DNA of 64,000 nucleotides from Montifringilla adamsi (GCA_017590115.1 JAGGNK010010225.1:4836001-4900000); one strand, 5' to 3'; positions 11,971-24,179 are shown, counted from the first letter of the stretch. Numbers and translations: made by a program. The notes: generated by a model from the sequence alone, not told the origin.

Positions 11971-14900
11971 ACTCAGTTCTAATACTCACCTCTGAGTAAG
12001 GAAACAAACTGGTCTAAGGAGCCAAACAGCCTGTGCAACCAAATTTAAGACTCTTCAGTTTTTTTATTGGAAAGCTTCAGGTGGGTGCTTGTGATTACAC
12101 AGCAGTCTGTGCACTGCAGCAGATCCTATAAGAAGAAGTGGTTTCACCAGTTTTGCAACCTTCATAAAAAGTCATTCTACACAGAGAAAAAAAGTTCCTA
12201 TTTTTAAAAAGCGTGGCATGATTCATCTGTGTTTAAGTCACTTTTAAGAATAAACAAAATGTGTGCTTTTAGAGCACCAGTCTCTGCCACTCCACTGCTG
12301 GTAAGATACAGCAAACTGCTGTGCTTCAGCTCCCCTGAACAGCAAACACTGGGGCCTGTCGAACCAGTATGAACTGATTTTACACAAAGGTTTAACTCAC
12401 CCATGACATGGGAGACAAAATAAGTCTCCTGCATATTTGCAGAGCCTGCTGAATCGTAAAAAATGCAGGCAGTCTGGAAAACATGCCATAGCACAAGTTC
12501 AGAAATAATTTATGTTTCCCTTCTGATTATATGCTGAATATTGGCAGGTCAGTCAAGGAGGACTATTTATAATATACAGTAGTTGCAGAAAGTTATTTCT
12601 TATTTACACAAAATGAAAAGAGCTAATAAGATGGTTAGAAATGTAAGTTGATAAAGAAACCTTATACTTTTAGACATAAATAGCCAAATAATTTATGAAT
12701 ATGATTGACACCTCAGTCAAAATTCTGAGTTTGAGATGGCTTATTATGGTTAGACAGTCAAAATTCCACTTTGCAACTTTGCAATGAGTGTCAGCAATTT
12801 GTCCTTTTTCTCCTCCTCACAAAGGGATGCTCTTATCAAGCGACTTTTCTGTGGAAGAGGAATGACCAGGCTTCTTGGTTTTGACACTTGTTAAGGAACC
12901 TGACATGTTTTTCCTTTGTTTGTTTGTTTCTGTGGCTCTGATTTCCAAGACACATCCTGTGGACTGTTCAAGTGCACTTCAAAAGTGAGAACTAAGTATA
13001 TCTGCACAGTGTCTCACTGCATGCTGTGATGAAATGCATGATGTCTGAAATGACATGGATAAATGAAATGGCTGACTCTTACACTAATTGAGTCCATCCA
13101 GAACCGTACCAGGGTTCACACTGTTAGCCCTCTTCAAAGCTCCAAAATTTAACCCTATTTTGGAGGGCAGAGGTGGAGTTTTTTGCACATCCCAGATGTC
13201 TATCCTAGTAGAGCACTGGTCTTGGCACAGACAAAAATGTCTACCTGTAGGGTGTTAGTTTTTCTCATTGGACCAGTGTCAGCCTTCCTATCCTAGAATA
13301 TGAACAGTTCAAGGATTTTTTTCTGGGACGACTGAGGTAATTAAATTTATAGTTTCACAGTGTCTCTGACCCTATGATAATTTGCTTGTGCACTTTTGCC
13401 CCCTTATTAGGTTACTTTGTCATAGATTTTATTTGGTTCCAGGAGACCCTAGGGGCCAGTGAGAAATGGGTGCTCTGCAGAGGCAGGGGAGCCTTGACTT
13501 TATTCTGGTTGCAGCTTCAGTTGAAGAAAGAAGAACATAAGACATTTCCCTCTCTACAGCAGAAAACCCAGTGATTTGCATAGACTCTGATCTCATCTGA
13601 ATGTGGTTTTAGCATGGCTGCTTAAGATATTAATAGACTACTTTTAACTTGGACCTCCCTAAATATCCTCACAGTGGTATTGTTACCGTAACAGAGCACA
13701 CTCCTACATGATCCTCTTTGGTTAGCCTTAAAAATACTTTAAAACCAGAAAGGAAGAATGGAGTCTTTGTCTATGAATGCTAAAATCTATCTTCATCCAT
13801 GAGAAGCTGTCGATGATTGCCATGGAAACATTTAGTAATTGTCCGTGGAGCCTGTAAAACAGTAACAAAAAAAGGTAAGATTTTTCAAGAAATAACACTT
13901 TGTGAGACGTGACCTGGACCAGAAGGTTCTGAAAAGACAGAAAGTCATGGTGTGGTATAGCAAATCCTTTTCTTCTCTTGATCCTCTCTTGCACACAGAC
14001 CATCTTGGTGTCCTACCTAAAGAGACCACATTCCTATTGAATAAGAGCAGTGTCACCATGTCCCTTCATGTCTGCTTACGTCTTTCAAAGTTCAGGGGCT
14101 GCTGGACTGCAACCAGAAGTCAGGACAGCCATCCATTCTGTATCCTAGTTTGAAAGATTTGACAAGTCACATTTCTCACTTTTTTTAATGTAATTCTTTT
14201 CTACTCTGTAAAAATGCCATTTTCCAGGTCTAAGTGTGTGCTTCTAGGCTAGGTGTGATGCAAACCCAGCCACAGCTCTCACCTTGTGGAATTTACAAGG
14301 TAATTTAAAAGCTCACAGCAAATCAGTGCCATAAGGAGGAGAGGCAGGACAAAAGAATACACTCATGTATAACTAGGTTGGTCAAAAGTACGTCTCAAGA
14401 AGCTTCAATAGTTGGTAGTTGACTTTTGTTTCTGGTTTTTTTTTTAAATAATCTTGAAGTGCTACTACTAAGACTTGTATTTGCCATCAGTTCTCCATTG
14501 ACCAACCCAAGAGGCATCTGGGCTCTTAAAAAAACACACTAAGGCTCTCTGGATCTTTAAAGTGTAATCATCAGATAGCAAAGGAATTTACCTGTTCTAG
14601 GAAGTACTTTCATGGCTGCAATGGTTTTTAAAAAGTGATAAAATGACAGCGCCAATTTTGTTCATCACCAGTTCAGACTGCCAGCTATCAGTGGTTATTG
14701 ACCTAACCTGCTGTGTACTACTCAATTTAAACAATTCTTTACTCATTACATGGGTCATTTAACATGGGCAGAAAATAGAATCAAACACAAGGAGTGGCTG
14801 TGCTTTGCCTCTGTCTTCCCATTACAGGGGACTCTGTTCCCTACTGGGTCCCAGTATGAATGAACAAACGATGTCTTCTCTTAAGGGAAATGGATTCCTT

Positions 14901-15967
14901 ACCCACTAGAAAAACAGTGGAGCTTAGAATTAGTTTCTGCTGAAAGGCTTTCCTCCTTACTGTTCCTGCAGGGTTTTATAAGAAGAAATAAATATACCTA
15001 TATATAATTTGCTTAAAAGGGGATGCCATATGGACTTCTGCCATGTGGGCCCTCAGAACATGTATGACAGCATATTACCACAGAAGAATTCTTAAATAAA
15101 ATTGCCATTTCAACAACCACATGACTAATATTGATTTTAAACCAACGAGGTCCCCTAACAGAACGATAGCAATGGAAATTTTCAGTGTGCTTTGGACCAG
15201 AAAGAAGTAATGAAATTGCTTTATATGTTCCTACTGGAAACATCACAAACCCACATTTCTTTACTATCTGAAGTCCACATTTTGACACACGAACAGCCGT
15301 GCTTTCCTGCAGGTGCAAAAAACCAGGTCACTTGGGGGTTTAGTTAGTCTCTTAATATCACCTCTTGCAGATTTCATTGGGGATCACAGGAAAGAGGTAA
15401 CTAGAAAGGTGAGAGGGAGGCTTACTAGGCTGAAGACAGAAGCAATGGCCAAGACAGAGCTGTGTGAGGACTGGAGCTGTCCAGGTAGCCCACGTTTACT
15501 GGATGAGAGCCACTGCACAGCTGAGGGCTTTTTCCTTTCCGAATTTTTTCAACTCTCAAGCCTATGTTCTTTCAGGAACAATACCAGAAAAGTCCATTAA
15601 GTGACCTGCATGAAATTTGTCTGCTCCTTTATTTCTTCTTTGTGGATAAATCTTTTCATATGGTTAGTTGGCTGAGGCAAAGCTCATGGCAGAAACTTTG
15701 GTCCAGATGACCTTTATTAGCTATTTCCCTCACAGGATCACTGCTGGCTTAGAGATAACTAGTTTACTCCTAGCTCCAGTATGCACTCTGTGGTGATCTC
15801 ACCTATGACTGGTCAGCACACGAACTTAGCAAGCTTGAGTGCATCATTTTCTATATACACAGTGGCTTAATTTTTTTCCCAGTGTAGAAAAGGACACTTG
15901 GACTTGTTCGCAAGTAATCTTTTTGTCATCCATAATTTTTATATTATGTTTTGTTACTTTAACTTTC

Positions 15968-15991
15968 CAGAGTGTGTATCAACACACTCTG
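15968..15991. repeat. Perfect 10-bp inverted repeat, ATCA loop
   Basis: CAGAGTGTGT at 15968-15977 is the exact reverse complement of 15982-15991, with a 4-nt spacer ATCA. It would form a compact hairpin. No U-run follows directly, and an intrinsic terminator is not expected in a vertebrate. Confidence 0.75.
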
Positions 15992-16454
15992 AAAACAGTC
16001 ATCAGAGGAAAACTGAATAGCAAAAAAATACTGATATAAACCATGCACATATCACAGAAGCAGTTTATATTCTCTGTTCTGACATATTTTGTTGTACCTT
16101 GATGAAATATTTTATATCAAGGAAGGAAATTAATATCAACACAGCTTTATATCCAGGTGCAGCATGCACAGATAAAGCATAAGTGAAATGAGATAAAATA
16201 TTCTGCTGGATGATTAACATGGAACAAGGTTGTATTGAACAGAGAGATGGCAAAGGTTTTTTATATGAATGCACATCAACAAAAAATAACAGTACAAAGT
16301 ATTAAATGTTCTGGGGTTGGTACTGATTGACTATCAGAAAAGTTTAGGCAGCCAGACTACTAGACATTAAATGGCTCAAGAGCAGTATTCTGAAATTTTG
16401 TTCAACTAGAGACTTAGATCTTCAGTATCCACTCAGACATGTAAAACCATCTGG

Positions 16455-16860
16455 AAAGGTGAGCTTAAAAACTACTGAGCATGACCATAAACATAGGGTT
16501 AACAAAAATAATATGCAAAAAATAATTCCAACAAGAAACCTAAAATTCAAGCATTGCTTTAGAAAGCAAAAGGGTGCAAGAGATGAGTCAGTCTCAATAC
16601 CTTGGCAATCATATGCAAGTCAGTGGGGATATCCAGAATGAAATCATGTCAGAAATTGGCAAGGCAGCAGCTGCATTTATCTGCTTAAAGAAGATTCAGT
16701 CCTTGAAAATCTACAACTTAAAGAACAAGCTGAATATTCAATTCATGTTATTTTCAACTGAACAGATGGATGGGAAAGCTGGAAATCTACCAGAAGTATA
16801 GACAGTCATCTAAGAAGTCTGATAAAACACTCAGAGAACTTAAACTTAGAGAAATAGTAA
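16455..16860 (+). pseudogene. Decayed non-LTR (RTE-like) reverse transcriptase fragment
   Basis: Three plus-strand frames join into the pattern of the C-terminal part of a LINE reverse transcriptase. An early segment (about 16462-16560) reads LKTTEHDHKHRVNKNN, like the KTTEDLQ...RVN stretch. After a frameshift, 16574-16770 reads YLGNHMQVSGDIQNEI followed by GKAAAAFICLKKI and LKNKLNI. This resembles the YLG-x5-DGDI-xx-EI...RIGKA..AF..L.KI...LKTKLNI signature found in RTE-type and related elements. A second frameshift near 16765 gives GESWKSTRSID, like the YGSETWKTT block. At least two frameshifts and a stop codon show it is dead. The similarity is recalled, not computed, so the clade is uncertain. 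CR1, the usual avian LINE, lacks this pattern as far as I know. Confidence 0.55.
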
Positions 16861-19180
16861 TTTTTAAAATAGTTGAATTTCTTATAAATTTCCTAAAATT
16901 TAACAGTATGTATTATCAGATATTAACAACAACTACAAAAAGATAGCTGTATCTGTGATACACGTTGGTAATAAACATGAAGAAGGCACAGAAGTGTAAG
17001 CAAAAAGGGAGAGCTAAAAGGACACCTTCTGCTGAACACTCTGAAGGACTCTCCCCCATGAAGATCATAAAAGTTGCTGTGTATGGAGCCCACCTGGCTG
17101 CTGCCAGGAGACTCCTGGTGGCTCCCACCAAGGACAGCTCTGGCTAACCTCCCCTTGCCCCTCTCCCACAGCAAGGGCTCCCAGAGCAGCAGGAAGCCCT
17201 GGGTGGCTGCTTCCCAACTGAGGAACAACGACCATCTCAGAAAGTGAGTGTCTGCCTTTTACATGGGCTTCTGTGAAATCCAGGTCATGAAAACTGAGGA
17301 TGTTTGTGAGCTCCTCACAAAACACAGCAAAGCAGGTGCTCCTGAGTGCTGGGTGGAAGGGTAAAAGCACTGCAATGGCTCAAATAAACAATGCCTGCAT
17401 GCATCAAGCAGCTGCTTCATCTGGTTGCACTCTCTGCTTGGGGGTTTTTCCAGTAGATTCACCCTACTCAAAATTTTAAGTACTTGCCTACAAAAAAGGG
17501 ATGTCTTCTCCTGCACATTTTGCAGGGGAAGACTTCTCTTTTTTGTAGGCAAGTACAGAAAGACAATTCTAGTAATTTTTATTTATATACTTAAAAAAAA
17601 AATCATCATTATGGAAAATAGTGTGGCAGTCTAGTAGGAAGCATGAACAGAAAAATTGAAGACTCTGCTCCAGACACTATTTTTCACTACACTGCGCCAT
17701 GTCTTCTCTAACATGCTTCCCAGTTCTTCCCAGCTCCAGCCGGTTGTGTGTTCCTATCTGGTTCTTCAGCAAAGAGAAATATAAAACTGCATCAATAGTA
17801 AAATCCTGTATAGTTCAGATCCATTCTTTTGCTGCTGGATGGAACTATAGAGATTCCACATAAAAGCCCCAGGAACTTAAAATGTATCTTAGGAAAGGTC
17901 TTGAAGACACTCTTCTTTCCTGATGGTCACTGTCCCTCCTTGTGCTCCTGTGTACAGCACCCCTTCACACATCCAGCTTGCTTCCCTTGACCTTCTGTGT
18001 TAAGGTGACGTTTGTCCTTACTTGCCTGGTTGCCTTGCCTGCTTGCTGCTTTGTCATTGACTTTTTGATTTTATTGTCATCATTCCCCTCACTTTACCTC
18101 ATTAACAAAGCATGGAACAGCATCTTTTGTTGGCTTACTACAGTCCTAGCCTACAGACCTCCTTCTATAGGGAGCAGCCTGGACTTACAGGACATCTTAT
18201 GTATCCTTGCTGGCTGAAAATCTCTAAGCTTGTATAAAAATGAATAAAGGTAATTGAGTTCGTCAGCCCTAGATATATTGAAGTACATTATTTTTTTCTC
18301 TCTAGAGTAAGAATTCTATAGAGCTAAGAATTCTAGACCTCCTTTAGGTCTCTAGAATACGTTGAAATTTTCTAGAGATCTGATCATTACAGTGGGTTCT
18401 GAATTTGATAGATCCACAAACATGATATGGAGTAGACCCTTTAGCAGTGTGCTTCCAGGACTCAGGACCAAATTCATGTTTGTTTAAATACATAGCACGC
18501 TTCACCTGGATTATAAGGACTTATACTTTTTTTTTGAGCAAAAAGTACACTTCTCCTTTAGTGAAGACTTGAAAATACTGAACTGTGAATAGAAGTTATA
18601 TTTCAATGTATTCCAATATGCTGAACTTAAATAGTTATTTTATTACTTGAAAAGAAAATCCCAACTGGCTTTGTAGGATTGTAATTCACTGGTAACATCT
18701 TTTACATATAAGCTGAGCAGAAACATGATGCAGAAAGCACTGCTACACAATCAGCAAGTGCTATCCCATTTTCAGAGCAGAATCACATTATAGACAAACT
18801 GTTCTAGAAGCTTAAATACTAACTGGGATGGAGCTTTAATCCTTTTACTGCCTTTGAACCACTCTCCCGTCTCAGCTGTGATATTATGAGGCTGTCTATT
18901 CAAATTATTGCATCCCCTAGTAGGAGTCATGTGGGTGCTTCTCCTATTTCGACATTCATAATGCAGGCAGCACTGTGATACCTGAACTACGTCCTTGTGT
19001 ATTTTTATTTCCTTTTATACTTTATCACATGTAAAAATTGCCCGTAGAGACTTGAAAACCAGAAAGAAACAAGACGTTGAAAAGATATGAGCGAAACAGA
19101 TGTCTATTTTAGCGGCTCCGTAGGTCAATCTCCACACCTGGACACGGGCGAACAGTGGTGCGATGGAAAAGAAACATAAA
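16861..19180. other. Non-coding flank left of CpG island 1
   Basis: No gene is recognised. The notable object is the long hairpin at 17480-17556. A smaller inverted repeat near 18330-18360 has arms ATTCTAGA-CCT and AGG-TC-TCTAGAAT. GC content begins to rise only after about 19100. Confidence 0.55.
17480..17556 (+). ncRNA. Candidate long hairpin, pre-miRNA-like or inverted duplication
   Basis: Arms 17480-17515 and 17521-17556 pair over 36 positions around a 5-nt loop (CATTT). There are 33 Watson-Crick pairs, two G-U wobbles (17499/17537 and 17509/17527) and a single U-U mismatch (17502/17534). The outer 19 pairs are perfect. On the minus strand the two wobbles become C-A/A-C mismatches, so the plus-strand RNA folds better. 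A 36-bp stem is about the length of a primary microRNA stem, but the loop is shorter than usual and no promoter is visible. It may equally be a young inverted duplication or the relic of a small hairpin transposon; I see no target-site duplication. It has not been matched to a known microRNA. Confidence 0.4.
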
Positions 19181-19230
19181 TAAAATAAAATAAAATAAAA
19201 TAAAATAAAATAAAATAAAATAAAATAAAA
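19181..19230. repeat. (TAAAA)10 microsatellite
   Basis: Ten uninterrupted copies of TAAAA, preceded by a short ATAAATAAA run. A second, shorter TAAAA/TTTTA tract follows at about 19262-19290, so the block can pair with itself through its TTTTA part. It lies immediately left of CpG island 1. Confidence 0.95.
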
Positions 19231-19639
19231 CCCCACAACTTCTTTCTGGTCCAAAGCACACTTATTTTATTTAGTAAAATAAAATAAAAATCCACGAGGT
19301 GTTTGCAAAACCACCTCCAACGAGCCCGGGCGCAGCGGCCGCTCTTACGCAACCCTCCGCTGCCCTGCTGGGCGGCTCTGCGGAGCGCGGCTCGGCGCCG
19401 AGCGGCGACAGCCCCGAGCGCTGCCTCGGCTCTTCGCGGCTAACCGCAGCACCGCCCGCACCGCTCCAGCTCGCCGGAATTCACACAACTCCTTCGCCGG
19501 CAGTTCTGGCCGTGCACAAAGGGTGCATTCCCGAGGAGAGCTGGCGCCGAGCGGCGCGGTGGGGCCTCCCTCCGCCGAGCGACGGGGACTCTGCAGGTCC
19601 CGTCCCCGGCCGAGCCGGCAGAAGCGCCCAGGAGAGGCG

Positions 19640-19924
19640 TGAGGAGCCCCGGGACCCAGCGCTCCGCGCCATCCCAGCTCCGCAGCGCTCCCCGCCCGCT
19701 GCGCCGCTCGGCCCCGGCGCTCCCCGCCCCGCTCCGCTCCGCTCCTCTCCTCTCCCGGCCGCCTCCCTCCGCAGGGAGAGACGCCCGCCCGCCTGGCCGG
19801 CCCCCCCGGCCCCGCGTCCCGCAGCCGCCCCCCCGCGGGGTCACCCGGGGACAGCGCCCGCCTCCCGCCGCAGGAAGCGCCGCAGCCGCCCCGGCGCCTC
19901 CCGCTCGGCGCTCGCCTGTGGCAG
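19640..19924 (+). other. Candidate first exon ending at donor CAG|GTGAGA
   Basis: The sequence GGCAG|GTGAGACTCG at 19924/19925 fits the consensus vertebrate 5' splice site and lies in the core of CpG island 1. The left boundary (transcription start) is unknown; 19640 is a placeholder within the GC-rich core. The exon could be entirely 5' UTR. The N gap starts 15 bases after the donor, so the intron side cannot be checked further. Confidence 0.4.
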
Positions 19925-19939
19925 GTGAGACTCGCCGCG

Positions 19940-19960
19940 NNNNNNNNNNNNNNNNNNNNN
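19940..19960. other. Assembly gap (21 N)
   Basis: A run of 21 N within the GC-rich core of CpG island 1. Gaps at such places usually reflect sequencing drop-out over very GC-rich DNA. The true missing length may differ from 21. Any reading frame crossing it is not interpretable. Confidence 0.98.
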
Positions 19961-20566
19961 GGCCGCCCCCGCAGCCCGGGCCCGGCCTGCCGCCGGGGCG
20001 GGGAGGCCCCGGTGTGCCGCCGCCCGGGCGATGCCGCTCCCTCCCCTTCCCAGACCTGCCGCGGCTCCCCTCCCGGCCCCGGGCTCTCCGTGCCGGCGAG
20101 GACTGGGCTAGAGCCGCAAGGGCAGCGTCAGCTACTGAGTGTCCCCCGGCCCTGCTTTTTGCCAGACGTATTTACTGGCTACACGGGAAGAAAATAGGCT
20201 CCAGGAAGGGCTACGTCGTGTTTGCTGCTTCTGCAGAGTTCATTTCACCCCTGGGAACTGCTCAGACCTCGCAGGAGGGGCCGGGCTGCTCCGTAGGGAA
20301 TTCAGGCGCTTTCCCCGCGCGGCGCGTGTGGGAGCGCTGAGCTCAGCTGGGATGGCAGCATGGGAGATGGCTGGGAAACCCTGGGGAGCTCGGGTCACAG
20401 ATGGCAGCGGCCATGTGTTATCATTCCAGACTGCACTCTGTGACCAGCTGACAAATTGAAACAAGCTGTAAGAACCTCTCTGCGAATGTAGTAAGGCTGT
20501 TTGCTAATCGTACTTGTGACTGCAAAGGATCATTTTTTAATGGGTGCTCCTGGCCTCCGAGTCGAG

Positions 20567-20574
20567 TGACGTCA
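20567..20574. promoter_or_regulatory. Full palindromic CRE (TGACGTCA)
   Basis: An exact TGACGTCA, the consensus CREB/ATF site, about 200 bp past the right edge of CpG island 1. An 8-mer can occur by chance, but CpG-containing matches are rarer in CpG-depleted vertebrate DNA, and its place beside a promoter is suggestive. Confidence 0.4.
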
Positions 20575-22516
20575 ATACCCCTCATGCAAAAAGCCAGAGT
20601 TGCATAGGGTGCTCTGTGAGATGCTTCTGCGGGAGTGATGTAAACAAACTAACACAGAATATTCTGTGGAAAATGGAATATGGAGTAACTTTAGTCCTGC
20701 AGTAACAGGTGTCAGAGCCGAGGAGAAGAGAGTGCATGCCCTAGCTCTCTGTCTTGCATGTCTGTCATAGCACAATCTTCGTCCATTAGGGGCAGGGCTT
20801 TGTCTCACCAAAACAGTGGCAAAACACCTGGTGAAGTGAGCGCTGCCGTCGCAGGAGGACGCTCTGCTGGGCCATGCAGCATGGAGCAGTCGTGCCCTGG
20901 GGCAGTCAGGAGGCGGTGAAAAGCGGAAAGAGCCTCAACAAAAAGCAAGCACTTGCAGAACACACACGATAATCAAATCACAGTTCTTTCCCACGTTAAA
21001 GATTTTTCTTTCCCCCTGGAAAGTATACCTGAAAGAAAATACTTCAGGATACTGAGGCACTAAACCAGGGGCAAAGAAAAACAGAGAGATACTGTGTATC
21101 GTTAAAAAAGAGTTACAGATCCAATCTGTGCGGGCAAAGTTGCCAAAAGGGGTAAGACTTGCTCAAGATTAAGCAAGCATGCTTGGCTACTAAAGTTTAA
21201 GGTCTTGGCCTTTCTCCTTAAATCAATAAACATAAACTGAAAATAGACGGATTCTAATATAAATTTATACTAAGCAGTTGAGATAAAACTTGAACAGAAT
21301 AAATGAGAAGGCATTGTTAGGAAAAAAGGCTTGGGAAATGGTATCAGGACTTATTAGGGAAATGAAGAAAGACATATTGTCTCAGATTTAAAAAGGAAAT
21401 CTCTTAAAAAATGAGGCCTAGCAGAAAGAAAGAAAGGGAACCTGCTAATACAACAATACTTTGTTTTCATGGAAAAAGCAGCAATGAAAATGTTGAGAGA
21501 AAAAAGAGCAAGGGAAAAAAGTTAAAAGAAATGTCTTTGATAATGATGAAAACATCCTATGAAAAAGAAATTGAAGTTCTTCTACGAAACACAAACATTT
21601 TAGAAAGTAATATTGGAGTAAGTTGACTAGCTTAAGAGAAACAAACAAAAAGGACATGGGTTAGTATTACTCAGAAGGAAGCTGAAATGCAGGAGATAAA
21701 TTACATCAATTTTCATCACAAAAGTTGTCACATTATGGAGATCAACCCGAGTAAGACACAAAAAAGAGAGGTAGCTTGCAGAAAAATTGTGAAAAAGAAT
21801 TATTAATAGAGAGTGGGAAACAGAGCATAAGTAGGTAGCTGAACTGCTACAGGCATTTCTGGACACTTTTATATGGGAGGGAAGGATGCCACCCTGCTGT
21901 CCTAAGGAATTGTGAGCTCATTTTGCTACGTGGATGGCAGATAAAGCTAGAACCCCAGACGCTGAGACTTCACCATTTTATCTTCTTGGCACATGAAGAT
22001 ACTCCAGAGAAATCTGAGACATTCTTAAATGTACTATGGGCTGCACTTCCAGAAACAGGACTAAGCAGGAAAACAGCTGATACGGGATGATGTATCTGCC
22101 ATGGCAGGGGGATGTCAGAAGGAAGGCCCACAAAGTTAAGGAGGAAGACCCAAAACTCCCTTATGGGGCATTGAAAACCAAAGCTACTTACAGAAAATAC
22201 AGATTTTATATACACCTGAAAGAAAGACAAAAGATTGTGAGGTGATTTCCTGGAAAGTATTATCAATGAGAAGGAGCAGCTGGGATAAGGGCTGAGGTTC
22301 AGCCACTCTTGTACAGCAGCACGTACACAGCTACGAAGTATGTTGTGTTACAGGATGTCCTGCAGACCAGGAACAGCCTAATAGCTATCCTGTACCAAGC
22401 TGGGCTTTCTAGGCCATGACAGACCAGCACTTTGTATAAAGAAAGGGGGCGACTAATTTCTTCATCTACCCAAAGGAAATGTGGCATTTTTAATGGGGTG
22501 TTTGACACTGTAACAG

Positions 22517-22543
22517 AAAAAAAAAAAAAAAAAAAAAAAAAAA
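22517..22543. repeat. A27 homopolymer
   Basis: Twenty-seven consecutive A residues followed by GGGG. It could be a simple slippage tract or the poly(A) tail of an old retroposed sequence to its left. I recognise no source gene and could not identify flanking target-site duplications. Confidence 0.9.
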
Positions 22544-23820
22544 GGGGAAGGCACCCACAAAACCACCAAACCAAATCATGATTAAAAAGGAATGAAAGCT
22601 TTTGTAGAAGGACAAGTATAACAATATGGTGCAGTTATGAGACTTTGGACAGCTAAAGAAAAGACATTACATAAATAAAATTAGAGCAAAAAACAGAGTA
22701 AAATTCCTGACCTTTCCAGGTCAACAAAGTAATTCAGCCCCATTTGCAATCAGACATATACAATGGCAGTCATTCTAACAAAAGATATTTTACATTAGGA
22801 TATATTCTCACACAAACTTTACACTTAGGTCTGACCTTGGCTTCCTGAATATGGACCAGTTTGTTTTTACTGTTTTTATGAAGTTCTTAACACTTCCATT
22901 ACAATTATTCCATTTGCACTTCAAAAAATGTGCTAATTCCTAATCAGTTCTGTCCCTACAAGTTTAGCAAAATGTAAGGGAGAGCACACAGAACCTATGA
23001 AACCCAAGGAACCTATGGAACTTAAGCTGAAAGACAGATAGAGATATGCAGAATCTTCCAAACATTTCCTGGGTTTTATATTAATGGATTAATAAACCAA
23101 TAATGGGAGGAAGAAAAGGATCCACACAAAGCTTTCAACATATTAACTAAAGTGTTGCACTTGTCTGACATATAGTGGCTATAATTCAAATGAGATATTG
23201 GGGCTGCATTATATAAATGGTACTATGAGTTTTGTCCTCTTCCTTGGTGAATTAAGGTTTTAGCCATAGTTAATATATGTTACAACGTTTGGTCTAGCTG
23301 TTTTTGGAAAACAACAGAACACAAAAACCACATGGTTACTTCAGACAAGTGGTTTCCTTTAGGTTTCTAGAGAGAGGCGCAAGAGAAGCCCTTGACTCTC
23401 TTCTGTATGACTAGGTCCTGATGGTTAACCTTGATCAAAAACATGGAAAAGTAAAACTGCAGGACTTTGTCCATTCTCCTGGTGAAAGTAAGGAGATTTT
23501 TGTTAAGAGGTTTGATTTCTGAATGACAGGTAACCGTGTCAGGCACAAGTCAAGAGAATGTAATACTTGGTGTTGAGATAAACTGCTGAGATCCTCTTTG
23601 TAACCTAGCCAGTGGAAGATCAAATGACACAGAAAACTGAGTAATTAAAATACATAGGAGGACTTTTAGAGGGTTCTGAGTCTCAACATTGCAATTAAAA
23701 AGCATTGGAGTGGAAAATGTTGTAAATAACTTCTACGACTTTGGCAAAAAGATGTCATATAACACTGCCTTCCTAATTTTTTGGGGATAATGACAGGTCA
23801 ATAAAAAAGTAAAAGGGACT

Positions 23821-23880
23821 GTAAGTAAGTAAGTAAATAAATAAATAAACAAATAACCAACTAAATAACTAAGTATGGTT
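23821..23880. repeat. (AAGT)n(AAAT)n tetranucleotide tract
   Basis: Imperfect tetramer repeats: three to four GTAA units pass into four ATAA units and then degenerate ones (ACAA, ACCA, ACTA). This is typical of a decaying microsatellite. Confidence 0.8.
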
Positions 23881-24179
23881 AAGTAGAGACCACCGTGTTA
23901 TGAAATGGAACTGGAAACTCAGACTCTACTTACTATACATGTGCACATTTTGTTCTCCTTTACTCTGGCCAGGTTATATGTATTTAAGTTCATTTATAGT
24001 GATGTTTTTTAAAAATTTTAATTACTGCTCTTCACAGTAAGGATGAATGAGTTTTTTACTGTTTTGAGATATTAGGATCTGAGGTCTGTCCAGTCCTCTG
24101 GGATTTAGATGCATGATCTCATTAGGTTCAGAGTCATGCAGTAAGTCCAGAAATATACAGATGCTAAACATAATGCAAA

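Larger units (their letters stand above)
4756..16450. other. Unique non-coding sequence with microsatellites
   Basis: No coding exon, RNA gene or interspersed repeat is recognisable. Simple repeats lie at 11111-11165 and 11870-11970, and small inverted repeats occur, one of them perfect at 15968-15991. The longest open frame outside the CpG islands (6016-6531, minus, 171 codons) lies here. It is T-rich and hydrophobic and has no recognised domain. The stretch reads as intergenic or intronic DNA. Confidence 0.55.
19300..20360. promoter_or_regulatory. CpG island 1, probable promoter and first exon
   Basis: An abrupt change from AT-rich sequence to dense GC and CpG (core about 19320-20110), containing GC boxes such as GGGGCGGGG at 19995-20003. 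In birds such an island normally marks the promoter and first exon of a gene. Long open frames here (for example 209 codons over 19299-19925) are low-complexity A/P/R/G translations with no recognised domain, so I do not call them protein. The island is broken by a 21-N gap at 19940-19960, and sequence missing there may include part of the promoter or intron start. Direction is taken from the plus-strand donor at 19924/19925. The gene cannot be named from this sequence. Confidence 0.75.

Noticed and set aside
19299..20340. Open frames of 209 and 233 codons in CpG island 1, one running through the N gap
   Set aside because: The translations are low-complexity Ala/Pro/Arg/Gly on several frames and both strands, as expected where stop codons are rare. 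One crosses unknown bases. No domain is seen.
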